A stretch of DNA of 64,000 nt from the NCBI GenBank assembly GCA_030762935.1, contig CM060900.1:369659132-369723131 (forward strand), written 5' to 3'. Below the pieces are notes generated by a model. That model had not been told where the DNA came from and made no database searches. It worked only from the letters and a program-made list of their open reading frames with translations. A program made the translations under genes and the position numbers. The stretch is from Hymenopus coronatus (taxonomy: Eukaryota; Arthropoda; Insecta; Mantodea; Hymenopodidae). Of this stretch, positions 10,768-20,138 are shown in pieces (the first letter of the stretch is position 1; every line of letters begins with the position of its first letter).

Positions 10768-10860
10768 CTTGACTGCAGGTGTTGAGATTCAAACCTGCGA
10801 TGTTTGGCTTTGAATGGATGGCCAGTCCATTACCTATCGATCATGGCCATTTGAACCTTT
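10768..10860 (-). mobile_element. tRNA-like SINE head
   Basis: On the minus strand, GATCGATAGGTAATGG resembles an A box and CAGGTTTGAATC a B box, about 45 bases apart. Degenerate, no tail identified. Confidence 0.4.
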
Positions 10861-10879
10861 GCAGAGAAAGCGCCTTCAA

Positions 10880-11720
10880 AAGAGATATGAAAGCAAGTTT
10901 AAACCTTCTGTCGCTAGTGCACATCATGCTAATTGAGACAAAAATTAGCATAAATAGTTGTATTAATCCATTCTAAGTGGAAAGGAAATAAGGTAATACA
11001 CTGTGCTAAACCTATATTAAAATCTTTTGAAAAGCTGGTTGTTATATGAAACAAAATTGAAAGTCAGTTCTCTCTTTATATTCAGGAGTAAAACAAAAGA
11101 GATGAAACAAAAAGATGACTTTTTTGGAGAAAAGTTTAAGTAGTTTAAAATTGAAACCAATAACTATGAATATCTTGGAAATGTTTAAAAAAAATTAAAT
11201 AAATAAATTAATAACAAAAAATACATAACAGACTGTTCATTTTAATCATATATATATATTTTGTGTAGTAAGTTTGTGTCTATCTCTTACAGTTTAACAG
11301 TTATACAAGAGTCATCTAGAATGAAGAGGTGCTCAGGGGCTATTCCCATAAAATGGAAGATATACATTACCTTTGTCATGAACATGTCTTACACATATTG
11401 TATTTTATTAAAAATCATTAGAGCCATTTTTGAGAAATGATTTTTTTTTTTTTTTAAAAAAATGTTCCATGTTCCCCTGCAAGATACTGAACTTATGTAG
11501 CAGTTTGGTACTTAACTTCCACTTCATTTTTGGCACATGCATATGCACACACACACACAGGTCTTTTTCTGAAAATATGTATATTCTTTTTTTATTTTTT
11601 TTATTTATTCAACTGCCTCATAACATGTATACCTGGTGAAATCTCTGTATTAAATTTTTGGGTGGAATATGGTACTTGTTCTCTATTATGTACATAGTAC
11701 ATGTGTGCTAGAGAAAGTAA
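10880..11720 (+). repeat. Interspersed repeat R1, copy 1
   Basis: Non-coding sequence that aligns collinearly, with gaps, to 48140-49015 and 58985-59720. Shared landmarks are TATATGAAAC-like and AAAGTTTAAGTA blocks, a TTTTGTGTAGTAAGTTTGTG block, a CATCTAGAATGAA block, TATTCCCA, a (CA)n run before GGTCTTTTTCTGAAAATAT, and GGTGAAATCTCTGTATTAAATTTTT. No reading frame, promoter boxes or terminal repeats are evident, so its class is unknown. Boundaries are approximate. Confidence 0.75.
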
Positions 11721-12628
11721 AGATAGGAATGGGAGATACGTGGATAATAGGAGAGAGAAATATAAATGGATTCTGAAAGTTAGTAAGAAGTAGAAAAGAA
11801 GATATAAAACGGCAAGAGATATTGGGAAGTTTAGAAAACAAAAATCAAAGTTTTTATGATAGAGTAAGGGGAAGAGGATGGTATGTAGGCCAACATAATC
11901 AACGGGAAAAGGAATAAATGAATTGTGTAGCAGAAGGGAAAGCACTAAGCACTATATGACAGAATGTAAGTACTGATATGGAGCAATAGTTAGGAGTAAA
12001 CTGAACAGAAAGAAAGTAACTATAAGCATTTTGAGAGTAAATAAAATTAGTCATGAGGGAATTTTTAAGGAAAGTAAAGGACAAATGAATTAAAAAAGTA
12101 CGAGACACAAGAAGGGAAGGACTAGTAGGGGTAGGCAAAGAATGACTACTGGAGGCTAAAGTGGGTGAAGGCATACTCATTGAGTTATAAGCCCAGGGAG
12201 TCAAGCAAACTAAGTAAAAAAAAAATATGTTCTAACAACCAGATAATTTGCACATGTTTAACTAACAGAAATATTGCATAATTTTTAATATTGATATTGT
12301 AAATAAGATGCACACATTAATTCAATTTAATACTTTCCTTCAATTCCCCCTCACCCTTGATTTCTTGTAGCAGCACCCCCTCCTCTACTTGATTTTAAAA
12401 TTGTTTTCATTTGCTGCTGTGATGAAAGTGATGCTCTATGATGCTATAGCATTAATGTTAAATGCTATTCTTACTACATACAACAACAGGTTGTGGGCAA
12501 ATGATACAATGAAAAGATATTGGGGAAAGTATTTTTGGGAAAGAAATGTTAGAGGCCTGAGTTCAGAATACCTCCTCAGCACTTGCCATTTGTGACTGAA
12601 GAAAACTTGAAAAAAGCCTGTCAGTAAA
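11721..12628. other. No gene seen
   Basis: Purine-rich then AT-rich sequence; short frames show only low-complexity hydrophobic translations. Confidence 0.5.
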
Positions 12629-12740
12629 AAAAAAAAAAAAAAAAAAACTCCAGGTGGCATTAGAACCATGGACCACTCATTCAGGCATTTGTCTCTTAAT
12701 GACTTAGGTCATTTGTCACCATGTAATAGTATGTGGGGTG
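12629..12740 (-). mobile_element. tRNA-like SINE fragment next to a homopolymer run
   Basis: A poly(A) run at about 12629-12647 abuts a minus-strand tRNA-like segment with a B-box-like TGGTTCTAATGCC. Weak and degenerate. Confidence 0.35.
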
Positions 12741-12767
12741 GGAGGGAGCAGGGGGAGAGGGGGAGAG

Positions 12768-12769
12768 GG

Positions 12770-12843
<74 letters not shown>
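12768..12843. repeat. (GA)n microsatellite
   Basis: About 37 uninterrupted GA units after a G-rich lead-in. Confidence 0.98.
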
Positions 12844-12846
<3 letters not shown>

Positions 12847-13433
12847 ACTAATTTTATTCCCTTAATATAATTTAATTTTCACCATAACTTCTGTGATAGA
12901 TGATACATACACATTGAGAACTCCAGTAAAGGAGCTCCCAAGTATAGTGTACTGTCAGGTAAGAATATGGATCTGGTAAGGGCTTGTAGCAACATTTTCA
13001 CCACTTGTTAACACTGAGAGACAGCAGAAAGTTAGATTCAGTGTTGTTTCAATGCAGATGACATCTTGAAGAGCTCCTTTGGATTTATTGGTTACAGCAG
13101 GTAAATATTATTGTTTCAAATTATGTAATTTTTAAGTTGCATATCACGAACAATCACCACTATACAGGTAAGCACAAGAACCATAAATATTCACCAGCAA
13201 AAATGCAGGTATGCATGGAACAAGGCATTTGTTGACAAATTGCAGAACCAAGGATTGCCTGTCATAAATAATAGCTTTTTCTTTTTACTGTGTGCTTTGA
13301 TGTTTTGTTTGACTATGTTTCTTTCTTAAATTTAATTTTTGAATTGCTAGTGGGGAAAATAAAAAAGTTGCCAAGTCCTTGGGAACTAAAAAAATGTACA
13401 TTATGTAAGGAGTTAAAAGCAGTAAGTGGTATT

Positions 13434-13434
13434 A

Positions 13435-13465
<31 letters not shown>

Positions 13466-13466
13466 A
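13434..13466. repeat. (ATT)n microsatellite
   Basis: About 10 ATT units. Confidence 0.95.
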
Positions 13467-13529
13467 AATTACTTGTAGGGGTATTCAATATAGGGTTAGT
13501 TTAATTTGTTCTTTCTTTATTATTTATCA

Positions 13530-13812
13530 TTACAAGGCTATGCCCCTTTATCACTTGGCAGACTCAAGGAAACATTCAACCCAGCTGTGTACAAAGAACT
13601 TGCAGATCATTGCTGAGACCTGGATGCTAGATTTTATGATCTAATCAGAAAACAAATGACACGATTGGCATTCAGTTTTGCAGAGCAGAATAATTTTAAT
13701 GACATATTCAACCAAACTACAGACACAGCAGACAACTTGGTTGATTGGCTTTTGCAAGACAGGGATAATCTGTTTATTGTCCTGAGCAATGTAGTTTGGG
13801 GCAAATTATGAA
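13530..13812 (+). pseudogene. CENP-B/pogo-type DNA-binding domain fragment
   Basis: The plus strand reads APLSLGRLKETF, then after a stop ARFYDLIRKQMTRLAFSFAE, QNNFNDIFNQ and VDWLLQD. This resembles the CENP-B helix-turn-helix domain of pogo/Tigger transposases (rLAyelAeknni..pFn...aG.dWl..Flrr). No catalytic DDE domain follows, and stops occur. It could be a relic of a pogo-like element or of a gene domesticated from one. Assignment rests on pattern memory only. Confidence 0.4.
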
Positions 13813-13844
13813 CCAACAAAATCCAAGTAGACAGATTTTTTTAA

Positions 13845-14225
13845 TAATCTGTAGTCATGGTACAATGAGAATGTAGTTTTAACCCCACAGAATCTTCAAC
13901 ATTTAGGAATATCAATAGACCTGATTTCTGTCTCTAGCCCTTTCAGATCTGAGGGTATAGTTTGATTGATTTATTTGGTTTTTATGGTTTGAGTTGGAAA
14001 AAATACACAGTTCAGATATTTCCATAAAAAAGCTGATTTTATTTTTTTTTATTAAAAGGTTATAACCCACTCATTTATGAACATTTACAGAAAAAGTATA
14101 CATTACTGCACAGCGTGATAATTGTGGAAACAGGTTCTTTGCTCAAACACAAATACACATTTTGTTCTAATCATCTGGGTTTGTTCTCTTAGTAGAGAGA
14201 TTTTGTCTGCAATATCTTGCAGTTT
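13845..14225. other. No gene seen
   Basis: AT-rich, no motif; may include the 3' flank of the piggyBac remnant on the minus strand. Confidence 0.4.
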
Positions 14226-14229
14226 TTAG

Positions 14230-15480
14230 ATCATTACCATTGACCAATGACTGAAATTGTCTAGTCTCTTGCCCACCATTGGAAGTTTTGCTGGTTTGTA
14301 TATTTTCTGTTAGGGTTCTTCTTCACCAGTGTCATGTTCAGAATCCACACATGGATTTCCTTTTGGTGATGAAATCAGCAATTCTCCTATTGATATACAA
14401 AGCAGGAAGAGTTCCATAGTATTATTTTTAAGGATTTGATTGTCTTGGCAGTCTTATTTGTATTGCAGCCAGGAGTTTACACAAACTAAATCTACTAACC
14501 TTAGAATTAATTTTACTATCTATTTCTGTTTTCAGAATAGTCCTGTAGGCTTCTATTTACTGGTCTGATATGTCTACACCACCCATAAATTTATTGTAAT
14601 TGTATACTATTGCAAGACATGGAACATTTAGGTATATAGTTCTTCTCTGATTTGCTCCATCATGCAACATTTTCAGAAGGTTGCTTGTAGAGGCAAGGGT
14701 GACAGATTTTGCATCCTTCCACTGTACAACAAGAAGTTTATGATCAAACTCTTCCACATTTCCTCTCTTCACTGTTTTATCAGGTGAGAGATGGGTATCT
14801 CTGGCCCTATTTCTCATTATAGTTCCTGTTGCTTCATAGCCTATTCCATTTGTTTTACTAAGTAGTGACAATGTTGTAAAGTATCTATAAAAAGAAAGTT
14901 TTGCACCTTTAGGTAGAGTCTGTGAATGCTGCGAAACAACATTTGGGCCAAGACCAAGATTGGACTGTCCTAATCGAATTGCCTTACCTGATAAATTTCA
15001 AAGACCAATATGAGCCCTTTGTTACAATGACAAAATCTCAAAGTCCAACTGGCCGAGGTTTATTTGGTACATCTATTAGTAAATGAAATCATTTGTTCAT
15101 CTCTGGAATAGGTCAAACTTTAGGCACATTTCCCTCACTGCATTTATTACTGTCTGAAACTTTCCATAACTTGTTAGCTTTTGTTTCCTTAGAGATGATA
15201 TTTGTGTCCACAAAATGCAAGGCTACCCTGTGCAAAGAAATGATCCATAGATGTGGCATCTGCAATCATTGGCAGCCAATATCCAAGGTGTCAATAAATG
15301 CTCAGTCTAGGATATTTAACTCAACTCATTATAATGTGCAGACCAAATGGTGTCTATTTCTCCTGAATTAGTTTAAGATCATCTCACTTTTTCAGGATAA
15401 TACATATTTGTACACTGCCTTAAAGAAGCTATCAAGGAAACACTGTTGTAGATAACTGAGTGGAATTTTCAACTCACTTT
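14230..15480 (-). pseudogene. piggyBac-type transposase pseudogene (PB-1)
   Basis: The best frame, 14871-14557, reads EATGTIMRNRARD, then LVVQWKDAKSVTLASTSN, then VPCLAIVYNYNKFMGGVDISDQ. These are the diagnostic order and wording of the DDE_Tnp_1_7 (piggyBac) core, with the late Asp in GGVD. Upstream, through stops, 15060-14880 reads VPNKPRPVGL and ..YFTTLSLLSKTN, and about 15250-15080 reads HFVDTN and KVSDSNKC, matching earlier parts of the domain. Numerous stops make it a pseudogene. TTAA-flanked ends were not found. Confidence 0.8.
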
Positions 15481-15742
15481 CATCTGCAACAAAGATAAAA
15501 CCATAATTATTATTGGCATTTTACATCATTAATATTAGCAAGTTTTATAAAATGTTAGTCAGAATCATATGTGTTACTGTCAGCTCTAAAGCTGAATTTT
15601 TGGTAAAAAGGACACAAATTTTGGTGTGAATAAATTTTCACCGATAGAATTATAGTTAATATTTAAAAGTTTTACCTGATATACTTCAGTCGTTGGTGCA
15701 AATCTCTTTGAAAATCTGTTTTCTCCAAAAATGTTTTCTTGC

Positions 15743-15990
15743 TGGAGGAAGAGGGGGGAGGGCAAGAGAAGCAGAGGGGAAGGGGGAAGAGGAGGAGGGG
15801 AGGGGAAGGAGGCATAAGGGGAGGAGTGGAGGGGCTGAGAGCAGAGAAGAGGAGGGTGGGGAGGAACAAGAGGGAGAGGGGGAACAGGAGGGCTGGAGGG
15901 GTGGAGGAGGAAGGGAGAGGAGGAAGAGGAGGGTGGAAGAGGAGAGGGAGAAGAAATGCAATGCAGTGGGAAAGAGAAGAATGATGAGGG
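15743..15990. repeat. Polypurine/polypyrimidine tract
   Basis: About 250 bp of almost pure G/A on the plus strand (GGA, GAGG, GGGGA arrays). Long frames across it in both directions (proline/serine-rich or glycine/arginine/glutamate-rich) are compositional artefacts. Confidence 0.95.
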
Positions 15991-16082
15991 GATGGGGAGC
16001 TGTGTGATTATTCTGTTCTTTATTACAATTAGCATTTTTGTCTGTTTTCTCCTCCTCCTCAACAATAATAATATTAATCATA

Positions 16083-16088
16083 GTAATC

Positions 16089-16129
<41 letters not shown>
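16083..16129. repeat. (AAT)n microsatellite
   Basis: About 14 AAT units. Confidence 0.95.
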
Positions 16130-16139
16130 CATCAGTAGC

Positions 16140-17265
16140 TGAGAGGTTTCTTGTATGAATGAAACTTGGATGGGTATTGGAGTGCAGTGAAAGACTTTAT
16201 CTTATCTGAACTCTTCCACATCTGAATCATTACCTGAATATCTGAAGGAATTCCTCATATGGTAGTGCTAAAATATCTGAAAAAGATCACAAAAACATGT
16301 TAAAGTCATTTAAATAATGATTCTGCTTAAAGGTTTTTAAAGGAGTGTCACAAACATGACCTAAATTTAAGCTACAATGCTAAAAATGAAACAGAGTAAT
16401 GACACACACAATTGTGCATGTTTACATTCCAAGTGAAAAATTATAGGGAAAAACATTTCTTTATTCTATTTTTGATATTCTACATCATGCTATATGCATT
16501 ATTTATATTTATAATTTTTCAGCATTTTTAGATATACTTTAAACATCAGATGCATAACTTACCAACATGAGTTTGTTTCCATGCATCCATTTTGCACATC
16601 TACAATATTTATCTTGTGCTGCCTTACTTTGTCAAGATTTTGGAACACAGACAATTGAAACCCGTATAAGAGCTGGGAAAAGCATGTGGTAACAAAATGA
16701 ATCACCAAGCATCAAACCATTGTACAGAATATTAAATAAAACCTAACACACATATAATTGTACATACAGTGTCTGAAAGGGCTAAAGGGCAAGAAATCAA
16801 GGCAGTGTCAGGTGAAAGAGGAGGAACTGTAACAGCTGTCTGCTACTTCAGCCGAACAGGAATCTACATCCCACCAGGTTATGTTCCCTCTTAAGTGTAT
16901 GATGTCACAATTATTCTCAGAAGCCTCGGTATGGATGATAGCGATGGTTTCTGAATCTGGTTTCATAAACTCCGAAGCATTTTGCTCAGCATACAAAACC
17001 CTCAACTGATATCCTGTACTCTTCATTTTGGATAACTAGGCTCCCATTGATCTCTTGCAGCTATTAACATTTTGCAGAGAAAGAAATATAAGGCTTCTTT
17101 CCCTACTTCCCAATTCCAGTCACAGGTTACCACCAATAGGGGTCTCTAAAATCAAATATGCAATGGAAGCTGATATGTTTGCTACTAATCCAGGAAGGAC
17201 CATTAGACAAACAGATATCGGTGCTTGACTTTAATCTGCATATTTCAGAGAGGCTACAATTTAAA
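16140..17265. other. No gene seen
   Basis: AT-rich. Short frame 17026-16808 on the minus strand has no known motif. The last 200 bp may be the 3' region of a Penelope-type element, judged from the motif that follows. Confidence 0.4.
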
Positions 17266-17275
17266 CATCTGAGAG

Positions 17276-17311
17276 CTGAGGATGCGGGCAACGGTCTGCG
17301 AAACAATTGTC
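17276..17311 (+). ncRNA. Second hammerhead-ribozyme-like core
   Basis: CTGAGGA (17276-17282), a short stem II GCGG/CTGC, GAAA (17300-17303), then C-AATT-G stem III and GTC ending at 17311. The core and stem III fit the minimal hammerhead plan well; stem I (GAGAG against CTACTC) pairs poorly. No protein-coding part of a Penelope element was recognised beside it. Confidence 0.4.
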
Positions 17312-17466
17312 CTACTCAATAAAAGTAAGTGAGGTGTGTGTTAACAGCACCGCTTTAATTAATTCAATCTGAGAAATCCTTTGACTTGAAAGGAATATTT
17401 TTGTTCAATATCTTCATAACAGAAGATTTTGTTCTATCAGAAAACGCTGAGAGTTGAATGTTCAAC

Positions 17467-17731
17467 GGCCACGCCATGGCCGAGTGGTTAGACCTCTCGC
17501 CTCTCACCTACACAGCTAGGGTTCGATCCCAAGCGACCGCATGCGAGATTTGTGGTGGACAAAGCAGCGCTGGGGAGGGTTTTCTCCAGATTCTCCGGTA
17601 TCCCCCACCATCACATTCCACCGGTGCTCCATCATCATTCATGTATCATCAGTGTCACTGCCTGCAGTGCCATTAGTAGTACAAGCGGGCATTAAACACT
17701 ACGGAGAAAAAAAAAAAAAAAAAAAGGAATA
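17467..17731 (+). mobile_element. tRNA-derived SINE (family S1), copy 2
   Basis: Well-preserved A box (TGGCCGAGTGGTTA) and B box (GGTTCGATCCC) in class II tRNA style. The body continues GATTTGTGGTGGACAAAGCAG and ends in a poly(A) run of about 20. Flanking direct repeats AATGTTCAAC at 17457-17466 and 17732-17741 fix the insertion. It shares the body with 3442-3679 but is less diverged and ends in pure A, so it is probably younger. Confidence 0.9.
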
Positions 17732-17741
17732 AATGTTCAAC

Positions 17742-18268
17742 TGCAAAAGACAGAGGAGTTCAACAGGTGACAAATGGCAAATGCATTTCATCAGTGGCAG
17801 ATGATATGCCTACTGAGTCACCAGAAAATACCAAAAACTGTTGACACAAATGAAATTCATGGTGCTTATTTATGGATCGGTGTGTCCACTATAAATCCAG
17901 TTGCCAAAATATGATCATACCACAACAATGACAAAGAAATTCGAACCCCCATATAAAAATGCACTGTTACAAACACTAATTATGTCGGATAAAACCAGGC
18001 AAAGACAAAGTACCAGTGCTGAACAACACATAGTCCTTAGGCCTAATCTGGACTTATACCCACAATCAACCTCAGGACTATCAGGTCCACAGGCAATGAT
18101 GTTTCAAATTGCGCAGTGTGCTGGGGTCCACAAGGAGCCCATTACAGAACATGGGATCAAGTGTGGGGTAGCTCCCTATAGTAGCCTGAAGAGTGCATAG
18201 TTTATGAAGGCCATGGTGAATTCCCTTGTGATTTATGTTAGTCCATGTTCTGACTGCATATCATGTGC
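17742..18268. other. No gene seen
   Basis: Frame 17901-18200 (99 residues) has no recognisable domain. It includes IAQCAGVHKEP and similar strings that I cannot place. Confidence 0.4.
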
Positions 18269-18270
18269 TA

Positions 18271-19583
18271 CAGGATTAGCCTGAAAGAAATAGACAAGTT
18301 ATACTATGTAAAAATGTTATATATTTATTTCAGGAAATACATCTCACCTGTATTACAGGCGTTCGTAGTTGAAGTTTTGTGCCTGACATTTTCTATTTTG
18401 TTTCAGTGATGTATGTGAAATTTAAGTGGCCTAGATGTCGTTTGGAGGAATGAGGCGAGTCAAGTTGAGAAGGCAATCTGTGTGTTGGAATATTCCAAGA
18501 CAAAGTATGGGAAACAACCACCCACACGGCAGTCCATTTATGATGACTGGGTGCATAAATCGGAAGAAACAGGTTGTCTCTGTAAGAAGAAATCCACGGA
18601 AAGATGACTAGTGTCAAATGAAACAGTTGAGCATGTTTGTGCTAGCTACACCACAGCCCGCAGAAATTCACGTGTGGAAAGGAACTTAATATCCCTCAAA
18701 ATACTGTGGAATATTCTATGCAAACGTCTCAAGTTCTATCCATATCAATTGCAATTACTGCAAAGGCTGAGCAAAAACGACAAACAAAATCATTTTGAGC
18801 TTTGTGTGTTCATACAAAATCTTTGTGAAGAACAAGATGACTTCAGTCAGCTGCTTACATTTAGGGACAACTGTCCTTTCACATTAGTGGTGCTGTAAAC
18901 AAACATAACCTGCATATATGGTGAAGCAAAAAGTCTCATGCAATTGTGGAGCACATTAGGGACTCCCCAAAGGTTACCTAAAGTTTTTTTGTGCTGAATC
19001 GCCGAAAAAGGTATATGGTCCATTCTTTTTCCTAGAAAAAAACGTTATTGGAATGACCTATCTGGACATGTTACAAATTTGGTTGATGCCATAACTTCAA
19101 GAAGATAGTGACAATTTGCTATTTGTGCAGGATGGAGTCCCACCACACTGGCATTCTGATGTAAGGTGTTACCTTGACAAAGTTCTTCCTGGAGGTTGGA
19201 TTGGCCGTCCAACTGATGAGAAGAGGGCTATGATGAAATGGCCACCCAAGAAGTCCAGACCTCACACCATGCGATTACTTTCTGTGGGGCTTCATCAAAG
19301 ATAAGGTGTATGTTCCCCCTCCCTGAGAGTCTGACAGAACTGAAAGAACGAATCACAGATGCCGTTGCAATGGTGGACAGTCACACTTTGGCGCCTGTTT
19401 GGGAAGAATTGGACTACAGACTAGATATTGCCCGTGTAACCAAAGATCACACATAGAACATCTGTAGTTGTACCAAAAAAACTTCCAAGATATAATCTAC
19501 AACTCATGTAAATTATTTCATCATGTCATTAAAACTCATTTGGTGGACCACTAAATTTGCCTATTTCTTTTAGGCTAACCCTG
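18271..19583 (+). pseudogene. Mariner/Tc1-superfamily transposase pseudogene (MLE-3)
   Basis: Terminal inverted repeats (CAGGATTAGCCTGAAAGAAA at the left; CAGGGTTAGCCTAAAAGAAA read inward from the right) are flanked by TA at 18269-18270 and 19584-19585. The plus strand encodes the N-terminal helix-turn-helix (TKYGKQPPTRQSIYDDWV near 18505, then ETGCLCKKKS), FVQDGVPPHWHSDVR with a catalytic Asp near 19130, and SPDLTPCDYFLWGFIKDKVY near 19255 with the last catalytic residue. The tail is VWEELDYRLDIARVT. At least two frameshifts and several stops inactivate it. This wording (QDGxPPHW, DYRLDxxR) marks a family different from MLE-1 and MLE-2. Confidence 0.88.
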
Positions 19584-19585
19584 TA

Positions 19586-20130
19586 TTACCCAGCAAGGCA
19601 GGTAAGAGTACAAAAGAGTCAAATTTTACATACATTGGTACTTAAGGTTTGTGGTAAAAGATTGCCAATCATAGTTGATGTACAATGCTCTTATATAAAA
19701 AAGCTATAATATGCTATAAGAAAAATTTGTTTTAACATTCCCATCTGCTAGATGTGTGATTAAACACTAAAAGAATATTCTTTCCCAATTTTCCCCAATA
19801 TAAATTAAGGTAAACCTGGGATTAATACCTGTACAATTACTTTACACAAATATTTTCAACATGCTTATAAAACTAAAAATGTTATATTTTGTCTCATTAG
19901 AATTTTAAAAACTGTATAATAACATTGGTAACATCTCTTGTTCATAAGCTGACAATGTTCAAGGCATTCTTCTTGACCTTTTTATTATTTATTTTCTCGA
20001 GTGGCTTTTACAAAGCTACCATGGTGAGTATGTTTGTAACATATCTAATGAACAAGATCACTGCTTAATGGAGAATTTACACTTCAAACTTTAATATCAT
20101 CTTATTACTAAAAACAATCTGATTATAAAT
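19586..20130. other. No gene seen; intronic or intergenic
   Basis: AT-rich. If the exon at 20136-23198 is real, this lies in its downstream intron on the minus strand. Confidence 0.4.
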
Positions 20131-20138
20131 CTTACCCT
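20127..20138 (-). promoter_or_regulatory. Candidate splice donor of the large exon
   Basis: AAAAGG|GTAAGA on the minus strand, a strong GT donor; the open frame stops about 13 codons later. Confidence 0.6.

Noticed and set aside
12668..12865. Frame ending in a long Arg-Glu repeat
   Set aside because: Translation of the (GA)n microsatellite.
15586..16132. Pro/Ser-rich and Gly/Arg/Glu-rich frames
   Set aside because: Pure composition effect of the polypurine tract; overlapping frames are open on both strands.
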